A stretch of 34,632 nt of DNA from Oscillospiraceae bacterium (GTDB taxonomy: Bacteria > Bacillota > Clostridia > Oscillospirales > Ruminococcaceae), in the NCBI GenBank assembly GCA_015067185.1, contig SVMZ01000034.1, positions 1-34,632 on the forward strand, in the 5' to 3' direction. The notes beneath the pieces were generated by a model. It worked only from the letters and a program-made list of their open reading frames with translations. It made no database searches and was not told the DNA's origin. The number at the start of each line of letters is the position of its first letter. Positions within the stretch are counted from its first letter, which is position 1. A program made the position numbers and the translations under genes. Positions 24,127 to 32,504 of the stretch are shown in pieces.

Positions 24127-24825
24127 ATGCGTATACGCCACAAGCCTTGGGCAAGACCCGAACTTGCCGCCTGCAAATTTTTCATTGACGAACCTGCCAC
24201 CCTAAAAGGAAGATGGAATGACAGTTTTCCCGTAAAACAGCCTCTTCATGTGGAGCTGGGCTGCGGAAAGGGCGGCTTTATCTCCCAGATTGCCGTTGCC
24301 AACCCGGATATCAACTACCTTGCCGTTGATATTAAAAGCGAAATGCTGGGACTTGCCAAGCGCAAAGTAGAGGCAAGCTATGCCGAAGCAGGCAGGGAAC
24401 CGGATAACGTACTGCTCACCGCCTGCAACATTGAACTAATCGACGGTATCCTTTCCACAGAAGATGTGGCTGACCGGATCTATATCAACTTCTGCAACCC
24501 CTGGCCCCGTTCCAAGCAGCACAAAAAACGTCTGGTTCATCCCAGACAGCTGGATAACTACAAGATCTTCCTGAAAAAGGGCGGCGAAATCCGCTTTAAG
24601 ACGGATGACGATGATCTCTTCAACGATGCCTTGGAATATTTCATCGACAGCGGCTATGAGATTATCTACAAAACCTACGATCTCCATGCTGCCAAGGATG
24701 CTCCGGCCGGAGATTTTGTCACAGAACACGAGAAGATGTTCTCCGATGAGGGCATCAAAATCAAATACCTTACCGCCGTCCTGGTTGACACCCAGAGATC
24801 GGAAAGCGTGAGGCGGCTGCGCTGA
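24127..24825 (+). CDS. trmB: tRNA (guanine-N7-)-methyltransferase
   Basis: A 232-residue SAM-dependent enzyme that methylates G46 in tRNA variable loops. The SAM-binding motif VELGCGKGGFISQIA is followed by LAVDIKSEMLGLAKRK, the hallmark INFCNPWPRSKQHKKRL and the substrate-contact region RFKTDDDDLFNDALEYF. The start ATG 24127 follows GGAGG. The length is typical. mnmA follows after 15 bases, giving a tRNA-modification pair probably cotranscribed with the gene at 23146. Confidence 0.95.
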   Translation: MRIRHKPWARPELAACKFFIDEPATLKGRWNDSFPVKQPLHVELGCGKGGFISQIAVANPDINYLAVDIKSEMLGLAKRKVEASYAEAGREPDNVLLTACNIELIDGILSTEDVADRIYINFCNPWPRSKQHKKRLVHPRQLDNYKIFLKKGGEIRFKTDDDDLFNDALEYFIDSGYEIIYKTYDLHAAKDAPAGDFVTEHEKMFSDEGIKIKYLTAVLVDTQRSESVRRLR

Positions 24826-24840
24826 ATATGAGGTGACAGC

Positions 24841-25923
24841 ATGAAAATTATGGTTGCCATGAGCGGCGGTGTGGACAGCTCCGCCGCTGTTGCTTTTCTT
24901 CTTCAACAAGGACATGAGGTGGCCGGTGCCACCTTCCTCCTCTGTGAACCACTGTCCCTCTCCCCCGAAGAGGCCGCCAAACACTCTCCCGCTGTGCGGG
25001 ACGCCAAAGATATTTGCACCCAGTTGGGAATCCCTCACTATACATTGGATCTCCGCTGCCGGTTTGAGGAAAAGGTTCGCCGTCCTTTTGTGGAAGGTTA
25101 TCTGGCCGGCATCACCCCCAATCCCTGCGTAGACTGCAATAAACACATCAAATTTCCCGCCTTTTGGGATTTCGCCCGAGAAAAGGGTTATGACCGCATT
25201 GCCACAGGACACTATGCGTTCATTTCCCGCGGAGAAGACGGAATATCCCGTCTCAAAAAAGCACACTCGTTGGAGAAAGACCAAAGTTATATGCTCTATA
25301 ACCTGACAGAAGAATTGCTTAACTGCATTGAACTGCCACTCGGCAGCTACACCAAAGGTGAAATACGCGCCTTTGCGGCAGAGCTTGGACTGGCGGTCAG
25401 CACTAAGCCGGACAGCCAGGATATCTGCTTCATCCCCGATAAAAATGCCGGTAGCTATATTGCCTCATACCTGGAACAGATGGGCATCTCCCTTCCCGCC
25501 GGCAGCTTTATCGACTCCGAAGGCAAGGAACTTGGTCCTCATAAAGGAATCTGGAACTATACCCTTGGTCAGCACAAAAAACTTGGAATTGCTCTTGGCA
25601 GCCCCCGCTATGTCAGTGCTATTGACCCCGCTAAAAACACTGTTACCCTGGTGGAAAACGAACAGCTCATCTTCTCGAAAATTGCTTTTGCACGGGATGT
25701 AAACCTGCTGCATCCAAATGAATATCCCGGCAAATTCCGCGCCAACGTTAAACCCCGTTACGGTAAGCGAGAGGCAGCTGCTGTCATCTATCCCCCGGAA
25801 GATAACAGCGGGCTGTTCTGCGTTGAATTTGAAGAACCTCAGCGCGCTCTGACCCCCGGTCAATCCCTTGTTTTTTACAATGGCGATGAATTGATTGGCG
25901 GCGGTGTATGTGTGCTGAAATAA
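24841..25923 (+). CDS. mnmA: tRNA-specific 2-thiouridylase
   Basis: A 360-residue enzyme that forms 2-thiouridine at position 34 of Lys, Glu and Gln tRNAs. The PP-loop SGGVDSSAAVAFLL is at the N-terminus. The two catalytic cysteines are Cys96 (NPCVDCNKHIKF) and Cys196 (DSQDICFIPD). The central GHYAFISR and the C-terminal beta-barrel (FEEPQRALTPGQSLVFY) complete the family. The start ATG 24841 is preceded by GAGGTGAC. It is translated closely behind trmB. A sulfur donor such as a cysteine desulfurase is not in the window; the nearby cysK may be only coincidental. Confidence 0.96.
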   Translation: MKIMVAMSGGVDSSAAVAFLLQQGHEVAGATFLLCEPLSLSPEEAAKHSPAVRDAKDICTQLGIPHYTLDLRCRFEEKVRRPFVEGYLAGITPNPCVDCNKHIKFPAFWDFAREKGYDRIATGHYAFISRGEDGISRLKKAHSLEKDQSYMLYNLTEELLNCIELPLGSYTKGEIRAFAAELGLAVSTKPDSQDICFIPDKNAGSYIASYLEQMGISLPAGSFIDSEGKELGPHKGIWNYTLGQHKKLGIALGSPRYVSAIDPAKNTVTLVENEQLIFSKIAFARDVNLLHPNEYPGKFRANVKPRYGKREAAAVIYPPEDNSGLFCVEFEEPQRALTPGQSLVFYNGDELIGGGVCVLK

Positions 25924-25957
25924 AATCATTATCAATTCACTTTATGGAGGATTTTTT

Positions 25958-26407
25958 ATGATTCTGGACCGCATTGAAAACAAAGACATCTACATCAAAA
26001 ATCATCCCCTGTTTGCACAGGCCTTTGCCTTTATTGAAGAGCACCTGAAGAATCCGCGGGAAGCCGGAAAGTATGAGCTCGTCGGCAAAGATCTCTATGC
26101 CATGGTGCAGTGCTACGACACCAAGGCCGATGCCCGCTTTGAAACTCATGAGCGTTATATCGACATTCAGTTCATGGTCAATGGCCGTGAACGTGTTCTC
26201 TGGTGTGAAAAAGAGGGTATGATCCCCAGCTGCGACTACAACCCCGAAAAGGATGCCCAGTTCTTTGCTGACAGCGAAAATGCTGTGGAGTTTCTGCTCA
26301 CCTCCGGCCGTTTTGCCATTTTCTTTCCCAGCGATGCCCATAAACCCGCCCTTGCGGTGGACAGCGCCGAACCGGTGGAAAAGATTGTGGTAAAAATTCT
26401 GCTTTAA
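25958..26407 (+). CDS. YhcH/YjgK/YiaL (EbgC-like) family protein
   Basis: A 149-residue cupin-fold protein of the DUF386 family, which includes the beta-galactosidase EbgC subunit and proteins linked to sialic acid or other sugar catabolism. The family core is visible: ETHERYIDIQFMVNGRERVLW, and near the end FAIFFPSDAHKPAL with a metal-site His, then VEKIVVKILL at the C-terminus. ATG 25958 follows GGAGG, 34 bases after mnmA. Its role could be as an anomerase or sugar isomerase-like protein; the substrate is not visible. A strong terminator follows directly. Confidence 0.88.
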   Translation: MILDRIENKDIYIKNHPLFAQAFAFIEEHLKNPREAGKYELVGKDLYAMVQCYDTKADARFETHERYIDIQFMVNGRERVLWCEKEGMIPSCDYNPEKDAQFFADSENAVEFLLTSGRFAIFFPSDAHKPALAVDSAEPVEKIVVKILL

Positions 26408-26412
26408 ATTGC

Positions 26413-26447
26413 AAATCCTCCGTATGATAACATACGGAGGATTTTTT
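26413..26447 (+). terminator. terminator after the YhcH-family gene
   Basis: A perfect 14-bp stem (26413-26426 with 26431-26444) has an ATAA loop and continues into a T-run. The minus-strand nitroreductase gene ends at 26484 and can use the same structure, though with a weaker tail. Confidence 0.88.
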
Positions 26448-26483
26448 ACACTCTATACAGAGACCATTTCCGTCTCGATTAGA

Positions 26484-26996
26484 TTACAGCACCCACTCCA
26501 ACGCACCGGTCTTCTCGATGGTGCGGGGCGCTGCGGCGGGATATCCCACAGCAGCCATACCCCAGACGTGGTGATCATCCGGCAGCTTCAGCTCTTTCAG
26601 CACCGCACGGATGGCAGGTCTGCCGCAGATGCCGTTGAGCTGGTTGATCCATACCGAACCCAAACCCATGGCATGAGCAGCAAGAAACACATTCTCCAGA
26701 GCACAGGCACAGTTTTCCACCGGCATAATGGCATTCTCACTCTCAGATGCAAGAATCAGAACATCGGGATCGTAAAAGCTGTAGCTTTCACGACCAAGTT
26801 CCTGTTGGATTGCAGCCCTCAGTTTTTCCATCAGCACCTTATTCTGCAGCACTGTAATCCGTCTGGTCTGCATATTTCTTGCAGTGGGCGCACTGCGTGC
26901 CGCCTCAGCCAATGTAGTAAGCTGCTCTTTGGTGAGCGGCTTCTCTTCAAATCCTCGTATACTTCTTCTGGTTTCAATACAGGTCAAAACATCCAT
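26484..26996 (-). CDS. nitroreductase-family flavoprotein
   Basis: A 170-residue FMN-dependent oxidoreductase of the nitroreductase superfamily. The N-terminal ETRRSIRGFEEKPLT and SAPTARNMQTRRITV contact the flavin, and VENCACALENVFLAAHAMGLGSVWIN and the GYPA.. segment near the end are family features. The start is taken as ATG 26996, since GAGGAG lies 8 bases upstream; an earlier ATG at 27017 overlaps the previous gene's stop. It is the last gene of the MoxR operon, with a 17-base gap. The substrate is unknown. Confidence 0.88.
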   Translation of the reverse strand: MDVLTCIETRRSIRGFEEKPLTKEQLTTLAEAARSAPTARNMQTRRITVLQNKVLMEKLRAAIQQELGRESYSFYDPDVLILASESENAIMPVENCACALENVFLAAHAMGLGSVWINQLNGICGRPAIRAVLKELKLPDDHHVWGMAAVGYPAAAPRTIEKTGALEWVL

Positions 26997-27013
26997 GGTT
27001 TCAACTCCTCTCA

Positions 27014-28429
27014 TCATCTTTTTCCTGACATAGCATCGGCAAACGCCTTATTCACCGCTTCATCAAAACTGCTGGTTTCTTCCGTGCTGCTTTCCTTTTT
27101 GCCGTAGCGAACTTTATCATAAACAGGGGCTGCCGCTGCATATTGCTGCGCCAGTTCCTGTTTTTCTATCTTTTTCGGAATCTCGCCGGCGGTATCTGCT
27201 TCCGATGCCGGAATTTCCTTATATTTCAACACTTCCAGCATCAGCTTATATCCTTCGCGTATCCTCTCGCTGCCTGTTGTTCCATCGTATCGGCGGCGGG
27301 CATTTTTCAGTTTTCGGCGTTCCGCGCGCTTGCTGATAATAACCTGCTTTTCCTCTGCGGTCATATCCAGATTCTCTTCACTGTCGCTGAAATATTCACT
27401 GCCGTCGCTGTCCATCCGCTCTGCAAAACGGGAAAGCCATGCTATAAACATCTTCCACAGCTCTGCTAATTTTTCCCGGATGGCCTTGACCCAGCCCGGG
27501 CCCAGCTTAACAATGGCAAAAATAACAATGGCGGCCAGCATAAGAATCATAATCCATATGCCGTTGTGTTCCTTCGCTTCTGCTTCCGGAAGGCCAATTC
27601 CTCCGCCGCTGCCTCCGCCATCTCCCACAGGAAAAACCTCTGTCTTACCAATCCAACCAAGGAAGGCAAAGAAACCGCGGAGGATCCAGTAAATGCATCG
27701 CCAGATATAATAGAGAATAAACTCTGCTATATCAACAACCTGTTGGCGGAAGATGTAACTGACCAACAGAATACCAAAGATAATAAGAACCATTCTCAGG
27801 TTGCTGGTGCGCACCTTCTCCGGCAGTGCATTCTTTCGCCGTTTAGAGGTGAGCACATCGATGTTTCTCTGATTGAGCAGCACCGCAATACAGCCGCAGC
27901 AGATGATCAGACAGATGATCATGGGGGAACGATTCAGATTGAAATCGAAAAAGTTCCGTAAAATAGCCTCAGCAGCAATGGTTCCCAGATAAATTCCCGC
28001 AAAAACAATAATCTGTGCCCCGGAGAAGTTATCTTTATAATCCACTTTTGCCGCCGTTGCACAACGGAAAAAGGTAATGGTAATCAGGATAAAAGCAACA
28101 CCGGATGCAAAGCTGATGCCATGAATAAGCCATACACCCAAGGCACACAATCCGGTGCCTATCAGATAGACCAGTGTTCTCACCAAATCGGCACGCTTCT
28201 TTTTTCCATGCTGTTTGAGTCTAATGGCTCCTCTGCCACACAGCACCCCGAACAGAGCTGTGACGGCAACCACAGCGATGTAAGCCCATAACCAACCATC
28301 CTCTGCCCAACCGTAGAAGGCGGTATCGGAGATGGTGAGCAGCGGCACAAACAGAGCACCTTTAAGGATGATACTCATGGCAAAACAGGTATTGTATAAC
28401 AGCCGTTCCCGGTTAATCGTTATTTTCAT
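27014..28429 (-). CDS. DUF4129-like polytopic membrane protein lacking a transglutaminase core
   Basis: A 471-residue protein with about eight hydrophobic segments in the first 265 residues and another near 292-312. Between them is a Gly-rich loop (FPVGDGGGSGGGIGLPE) where operon partners of MoxR/DUF58 often carry a transglutaminase domain; no Cys-His-Asp core is visible. The cytoplasmic C-terminus (SERIREGYKLMLEVLKYKEI, then ELAQQYAAAAPVYDKVRYG) resembles DUF4129. Its ATG overlaps the stop of the DUF58 gene (ATGA). It is likely a membrane component of the MoxR-DUF58 system, perhaps a structural variant. The exact function is unknown. Confidence 0.75.
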   Translation of the reverse strand: MKITINRERLLYNTCFAMSIILKGALFVPLLTISDTAFYGWAEDGWLWAYIAVVAVTALFGVLCGRGAIRLKQHGKKKRADLVRTLVYLIGTGLCALGVWLIHGISFASGVAFILITITFFRCATAAKVDYKDNFSGAQIIVFAGIYLGTIAAEAILRNFFDFNLNRSPMIICLIICCGCIAVLLNQRNIDVLTSKRRKNALPEKVRTSNLRMVLIIFGILLVSYIFRQQVVDIAEFILYYIWRCIYWILRGFFAFLGWIGKTEVFPVGDGGGSGGGIGLPEAEAKEHNGIWIMILMLAAIVIFAIVKLGPGWVKAIREKLAELWKMFIAWLSRFAERMDSDGSEYFSDSEENLDMTAEEKQVIISKRAERRKLKNARRRYDGTTGSERIREGYKLMLEVLKYKEIPASEADTAGEIPKKIEKQELAQQYAAAAPVYDKVRYGKKESSTEETSSFDEAVNKAFADAMSGKR

Positions 28430-29556
28430 GTCTTGCCGCCCCCCTTCTGAATGGGAAGATACACTTCACAGTCATCGGGAATCGGCTCATTGGGCACTTC
28501 CATCATATATACGGTGACGTTAATACCTTCGTCTACTTTCCGGCGGACAAAATCGTAGATAAATTCATCCAGATAGCAGGTGACAATGGCGATATCGGTA
28601 CTATCCATCTGAGGGCCGAATTTTTCCAGATACATTTCAAAATCCATATCACTGGTCATGTTCATTTTTGCCATCTGGCGGAACAGCTCCATCACATACC
28701 ACTGGCCCCAGTTTTCACCGGTATCCATACAGTTGTGTCCCCGCTCCTCCTCGGAGTAGTTGGACATGAGCCGGACAGGCAGATTGCCCTCCAACGTGTT
28801 CTCCAACAGGGTGGCAACCACACGGATGGCATTTTCAATGCCTTCGTTATTAACCACCTTGAACTTTTCGTTCTTGATAGACTGCATATTGAGCACCACC
28901 GTCAGATTCTGTCTGGTGGTGTATTCTTCGTTTTTCACCATCAGTCTTCCTGTTTTGGCTGAGGAAAGCCAATGGATATTCTTCATGGGGTCGCTGGGGG
29001 AATATTCCCGCACACCCGAGATCCGGAAAGGATCCGTTACCAGTTGACGGCGAACGACATGATCACCCTGCAGATAGCGGGAGGAAATGAACATACCGGA
29101 AAGATCCACCGTAGCCGGCAGCACCAGCAATTTGGCACCCACGTCTACCGGCATGGAACCGCAGCTGGTTCCAAACAGATCGGATGCGACCACAGTAACT
29201 CTGTCCACAGTATAATAGCCTCGCTTTTCACACAGCACATTCCAGCTACGCTTCATCTTTTTACGGCCTCTGGCAAAGAAGAAGCTGGGCACATAACGGG
29301 CGTCATGGGTAACCTCTGATTGCTCCCCCGCAAAATTGAGCCAACGGGATGTAATGATCTCTGTCTTGACCCACGGCACGGGAAGCCATTTATAATTCGA
29401 CAGCGCTTCGTTTAGTTCAATGCGTTCTCCCTCATAGGCCTCTTCTTTTGAAAAGCTGCAGGCATATTTCAGCTTTTTAAAGGCAAAGCGGCGATATATG
29501 AAGGACTGCAGTACATAGAGCACAACAGCGACCAGTATGATTGCAATAATCTCCAT
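28426..29556 (-). CDS. DUF58 family protein of the MoxR operon
   Basis: A 376-residue protein with an N-terminal membrane anchor (IIAIILVAVVLYVLQSFIY), a beta-rich middle, and the DUF58 signature region SRYLQGDHVVRRQLVTDPF followed by VREYSPSDPMKNIHWLSSAK. The C-terminal part resembles a von Willebrand A-like fold (LTVVLNMQS at the first strand). DUF58 proteins regularly pair with MoxR ATPases and are thought to help assemble or mature enzyme or surface complexes. Its ribosome site lies in the 3' arm of a hairpin (29564-29589). The next gene overlaps its stop. Confidence 0.92.
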   Translation of the reverse strand: MEIIAIILVAVVLYVLQSFIYRRFAFKKLKYACSFSKEEAYEGERIELNEALSNYKWLPVPWVKTEIITSRWLNFAGEQSEVTHDARYVPSFFFARGRKKMKRSWNVLCEKRGYYTVDRVTVVASDLFGTSCGSMPVDVGAKLLVLPATVDLSGMFISSRYLQGDHVVRRQLVTDPFRISGVREYSPSDPMKNIHWLSSAKTGRLMVKNEEYTTRQNLTVVLNMQSIKNEKFKVVNNEGIENAIRVVATLLENTLEGNLPVRLMSNYSEEERGHNCMDTGENWGQWYVMELFRQMAKMNMTSDMDFEMYLEKFGPQMDSTDIAIVTCYLDEFIYDFVRRKVDEGINVTVYMMEVPNEPIPDDCEVYLPIQKGGGKT

Positions 29557-29563
29557 GGTATCT

Positions 29564-29589
29564 GCTCCGTGGTTTATCTTCCACGGAGC
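29564..29589 (-). promoter_or_regulatory. hairpin that covers the ribosome site of the DUF58 gene
   Basis: GCTCCGTGG (29564-29572) and CCACGGAGC (29581-29589) form a perfect 9-bp stem with an 8-base loop in the 79-base gap after moxR. On the minus-strand transcript the GGAG used by ATG 29556 is in the arm nearest the gene, so folding would limit its translation. No T-run is present. Confidence 0.55.
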
Positions 29590-29635
29590 CCTCTCCCTTT
29601 CTCTGATTTGTTTTTTCTTTCAGGAGAGTTCCCGG

Positions 29636-30595
29636 TCAGGCTTCCGCCACTTCCTTCGGAACGGCAACACTTGCCAGCACCTCTTCCACAATCTGTGCAC
29701 CAGCATCTGCATTGCGCATGGCTGCACTGCCCTTGGCAACAATACGGTGGGTGAGGATGGCAGGAGCAACCGCTTTGACATCATCGGGAGTAACAAAATC
29801 TCTGCCCTCCAGTGCGGCATTGGCCTGCGCCCCCCGCATCAGTGCAATGGATCCACGGGGGCTGACACCGAGACGGGCATTGGCATGGGCTCTGGTGGCA
29901 TGGGTAATATCCACGATATATCCCTTTACTTCATCAGAGACGGCAATCTTTTTAACCGCCTGCTGCATAGCGCAGATATCTTCCCCGCTTGCCACAGCGG
30001 AGATACTGTCCAGCGCAGAACCGGAACGTCCGCGGGAGAGCATTTCAATCTCGCTGTCACGCTCCAGATATCCCATGGAGAGCTTCATAAAGAAGCGGTC
30101 CAGCTGTGCTTCCGGCAACGGGAAGGTACCCTGTGTCTCAATCGGGTTCTGGGTTGCAATAACAAAATAGGGCTTATCCAGTCGATAGGTAACGGAATCG
30201 ACGGTAACGGTAGCCTCTTCCATCGACTCCAGCAGGCTGGACTGGGTTCTCGGTGTGGCACGGTTGATCTCATCTGCCAACAGGAGATTGGTGAAAAGCG
30301 GTCCTTTACGGAAGGAGAACTCACTCAATTTCTGGTTGTAAAAATTGATACCGGTCAGATCGGAGGGAAGCAGATCCGGTGTAAACTGTACGCGGGTACA
30401 GGTGATATCAATAGATTTGGCCAGCGCTTTGGCCAGAGTGGTCTTACCGGTTCCGGGCATATCCTCCAGCAGTACATGACCACCGCTGAGCATAGCTACC
30501 AGTACTTTGCGCAGGATTTCTCTCTTTCCCACAATTACTTTTTCCACGTTTTCAATAATTCGTTCTCCGCTTTTTTTGATGTCTGCAGCGTTCAT
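29636..30595 (-). CDS. MoxR-type AAA+ ATPase
   Basis: A 319-residue ATPase of the MoxR/RavA branch. Walker A is VLLEDMPGTGKTTLAKAL (Lys51), Walker B is NLLLADEINRATPRTQSSLL, sensor 1 is FVIATQNPIETQGTFPLPEAQLDRF, and the C-terminal lid includes GVSPRGSIALMRGAQANA. These motors act as chaperones for the DUF58 partners encoded just downstream. ATG 30595 has only a weak GGGG ribosome site. It opens a four-gene operon (MoxR, DUF58, DUF4129-like, nitroreductase) from a strong promoter at 30638-30666. Confidence 0.95.
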   Translation of the reverse strand: MNAADIKKSGERIIENVEKVIVGKREILRKVLVAMLSGGHVLLEDMPGTGKTTLAKALAKSIDITCTRVQFTPDLLPSDLTGINFYNQKLSEFSFRKGPLFTNLLLADEINRATPRTQSSLLESMEEATVTVDSVTYRLDKPYFVIATQNPIETQGTFPLPEAQLDRFFMKLSMGYLERDSEIEMLSRGRSGSALDSISAVASGEDICAMQQAVKKIAVSDEVKGYIVDITHATRAHANARLGVSPRGSIALMRGAQANAALEGRDFVTPDDVKAVAPAILTHRIVAKGSAAMRNADAGAQIVEEVLASVAVPKEVAEA

Positions 30596-30637
30596 AAAAT
30601 CAACCCCATATTTTTCCGTTTATATCGTATTTTTTCT

Positions 30638-30666
30638 ATTGTACCACTTTAGCACCCTGAAGTCAA
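30638..30666 (-). promoter_or_regulatory. promoter of the MoxR operon
   Basis: On the minus strand TTGACT (30661-30666) and TACAAT (30638-30643) are separated by 17 bases. Confidence 0.8.
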
Positions 30667-30704
30667 TTTTCATCGAAATAATTCATATTTCACCCGTCAA
30701 ATAT

Positions 30705-30752
30705 TTAAAAAAGCAGGACGTTCTGCGGTATAACCCCTATCCCGTCCTGCTT
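30705..30752 (-). terminator. terminator of the flotillin operon
   Basis: AAGCAGGACG (30711-30720) and CGTCCTGCTT (30743-30752) form a perfect 10-bp stem with a long, partly structured loop. On the minus strand it runs into a T-run, 17 bases after the stop of the XRE-type gene. Confidence 0.75.
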
Positions 30753-30769
30753 TGCCCTGCGGCGTTCCG

Positions 30770-31066
30770 TTACATTTTATCAATCAGTGTCAAAACAGCT
30801 TCCTGCTGCTCTTTGCTGAGCCGTGCCCATTGTGCAATCAGCCTCTGTTGGGAATCTGCGCCGTTCTCTCCCTCCGCAAACAGCTGCGACAAGGTAATTC
30901 CAAAAGCCGTGCAAACCTTTTCCAGAGAGGATACACTGGGCACGATATTTCTGCGATACCATGAGGAGATGGTGGATTGCGGCAGGTCTGCCCGCTCCGC
31001 CAGTTGGTATTCTGTCCAGCCCCTTTCCTCCCGATACCGAAGAATCACTGCAAGGATATTCTTCAC
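30770..31066 (-). CDS. XRE-family helix-turn-helix regulator
   Basis: A 98-residue DNA-binding protein. The helix-turn-helix (WTEYQLAERADLPQSTISSWYRR) occupies residues about 17-40, followed by VPSVSSLEKVCTAFGITLSQLF, typical of Cro/C1-type repressors. A short C-terminal helix (LIAQWARLSKEQQEAVLTLI) resembles the ends of clostridial SinR-like proteins. The start codon is GTG 31066; AGGAG lies 8 bases upstream inside the flotillin gene, whose TAA is only one base away. It is the last gene of the flotillin operon. The target is unknown. Confidence 0.88.
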   Translation of the reverse strand: MKNILAVILRYREERGWTEYQLAERADLPQSTISSWYRRNIVPSVSSLEKVCTAFGITLSQLFAEGENGADSQQRLIAQWARLSKEQQEAVLTLIDKM

Positions 31067-31067
31067 G

Positions 31068-32504
31068 TTACTGCTCCTGTCCGGGCGTTGTCTGCTCTGC
31101 AGATTCTGCCTTTTTACCCAGAATCTCAGGCAGCTCCATACCGGCCATATTGAACATCTCGTTCATCGGCGGAACGGACTTGAGCATACCGGAAAGGAAG
31201 TTGGCTGTGGTGGGAGTACCGTTTCCTCCGCTCATACCATCCCAGACGGTGACCTTGTCGATCTTCAGATTCTTGACGGCTTCTACCTGAATTCTGGTCA
31301 GTTCTTCCAACTTGTCGGCAATCATCAGACGCATAGCATCGTTGGCCTCGCCGCCGGCAGATTTGACGATCTCTCCAAGACCGATGGCCTGCTTGGTGAG
31401 CATCTCCTGCATACCGCGGGCTTCCGCTTCCATTCTGGCGTAGATAGCGTCTGCCTCACCCTTTGCCTTGCGGCGGATCTGTTCGGCTTCTGCCTCTGCC
31501 ATCAGCTCTTTCTGGCGCTTTTCAATCTCAGTTTTTACAATAACATCTGCTTCCAGAGAAGCTTTTTCACGCATATATCTTGCCTGCTCTGCCTCCTGCT
31601 CTGCGGCATAGGCCTCCTGCAGGGCGCGGGCAGTCTGGATCTTCTCGGCAGCAGTAATACGACGCATGGCTTCTGCCTGCTTTTCCTTCAGGGTTGCATT
31701 AGATTCGGCAACATTAGCCTTGGCCTGGTTTTCACCCTCGATAGCCTCGGAATCGGCATAGGAAACCTGGATACGCTGCTCTCTCTTGGCGTTGGCTTCA
31801 CCGATGGCACCGGCGCGGTCAGCTTCGGCAACAGAGATTTTCGCATCGTTAATGGCCTTGGCGGCAGCCTCCTTACCAAGAGCTGCAATATAGCCAGATT
31901 CATCGGAAATGTCGGTTACGTTGACGTTGATGAGGCGCAGACCGATCTTTTTCAACTCTGTCTCCACGTTGCTGGAAACGGCAGCCAGAAACTTATCACG
32001 GTCGGTATTGATTTCCTCGATTTCCATGGTGGCGATGACCAGACGCAGCTGACCGAAGATAATATCTTTAGCAAGCTCCTGGATTTCGGAGAGCTTCAGT
32101 CCCAACAGACGCTCAGCGGCATTCTGCATGACACCGGGTTCTACGGAGATACCTACCGTAAACCGGGAGGGAACATCAATACGGATATTCTGCTTGGAAA
32201 GTGCATTTTTCAGATCAACCTGAATAGAGATAGGGGTCAGATCGAGATATTCATAGGCCTGAAATACCGGTACAATAAATGCCGCACCACCGTGGATACA
32301 TTTGGCACTTCTTGTGGTACCGTCCTTATTGCTGCCGGTGTTACCATAGATAACCATAATCTTATCGGAGGGACATTTTCTGTACCTCGAGAGGATCACG
32401 ACCACGGTAGTGAACACCAGAATCGCGATAACCACAATCAATGCCATAACTCCCGGATTGACTCCTCCGCCCATATAGAGCAGACTGTTTGTTAATACAC
32501 CCAT
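31068..32504 (-). CDS. flotillin-like SPFH protein
   Basis: A 478-residue membrane scaffold. The N-terminus is hydrophobic (GVMALIVVIAILVFTTVVVIL, near residues 18-38), then comes an SPFH/band 7 domain (ISIQVDLKNALSKQNIRIDV, NVETELKKIGLRLINVNVTD), a long Ala/Glu-rich coiled coil (roughly 210-400, repeats such as AEAEQIRRKAKGEADAIYAR) and a low-complexity C-terminus. It matches the FloT/YqiK group that organises membrane microdomains. Its ATG overlaps the end of the NfeD-like gene by 13 bases, the usual partner arrangement. Confidence 0.93.
   Translation of the reverse strand: MGVLTNSLLYMGGGVNPGVMALIVVIAILVFTTVVVILSRYRKCPSDKIMVIYGNTGSNKDGTTRSAKCIHGGAAFIVPVFQAYEYLDLTPISIQVDLKNALSKQNIRIDVPSRFTVGISVEPGVMQNAAERLLGLKLSEIQELAKDIIFGQLRLVIATMEIEEINTDRDKFLAAVSSNVETELKKIGLRLINVNVTDISDESGYIAALGKEAAAKAINDAKISVAEADRAGAIGEANAKREQRIQVSYADSEAIEGENQAKANVAESNATLKEKQAEAMRRITAAEKIQTARALQEAYAAEQEAEQARYMREKASLEADVIVKTEIEKRQKELMAEAEAEQIRRKAKGEADAIYARMEAEARGMQEMLTKQAIGLGEIVKSAGGEANDAMRLMIADKLEELTRIQVEAVKNLKIDKVTVWDGMSGGNGTPTTANFLSGMLKSVPPMNEMFNMAGMELPEILGKKAESAEQTTPGQEQ

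Noticed and set aside
30507-32495. A 662-codon plus-strand open frame across moxR, the XRE gene and flotillin
   Set aside because: It runs antisense to three genes with clear motifs and crosses their promoters and a terminator; the translation shows no domain.
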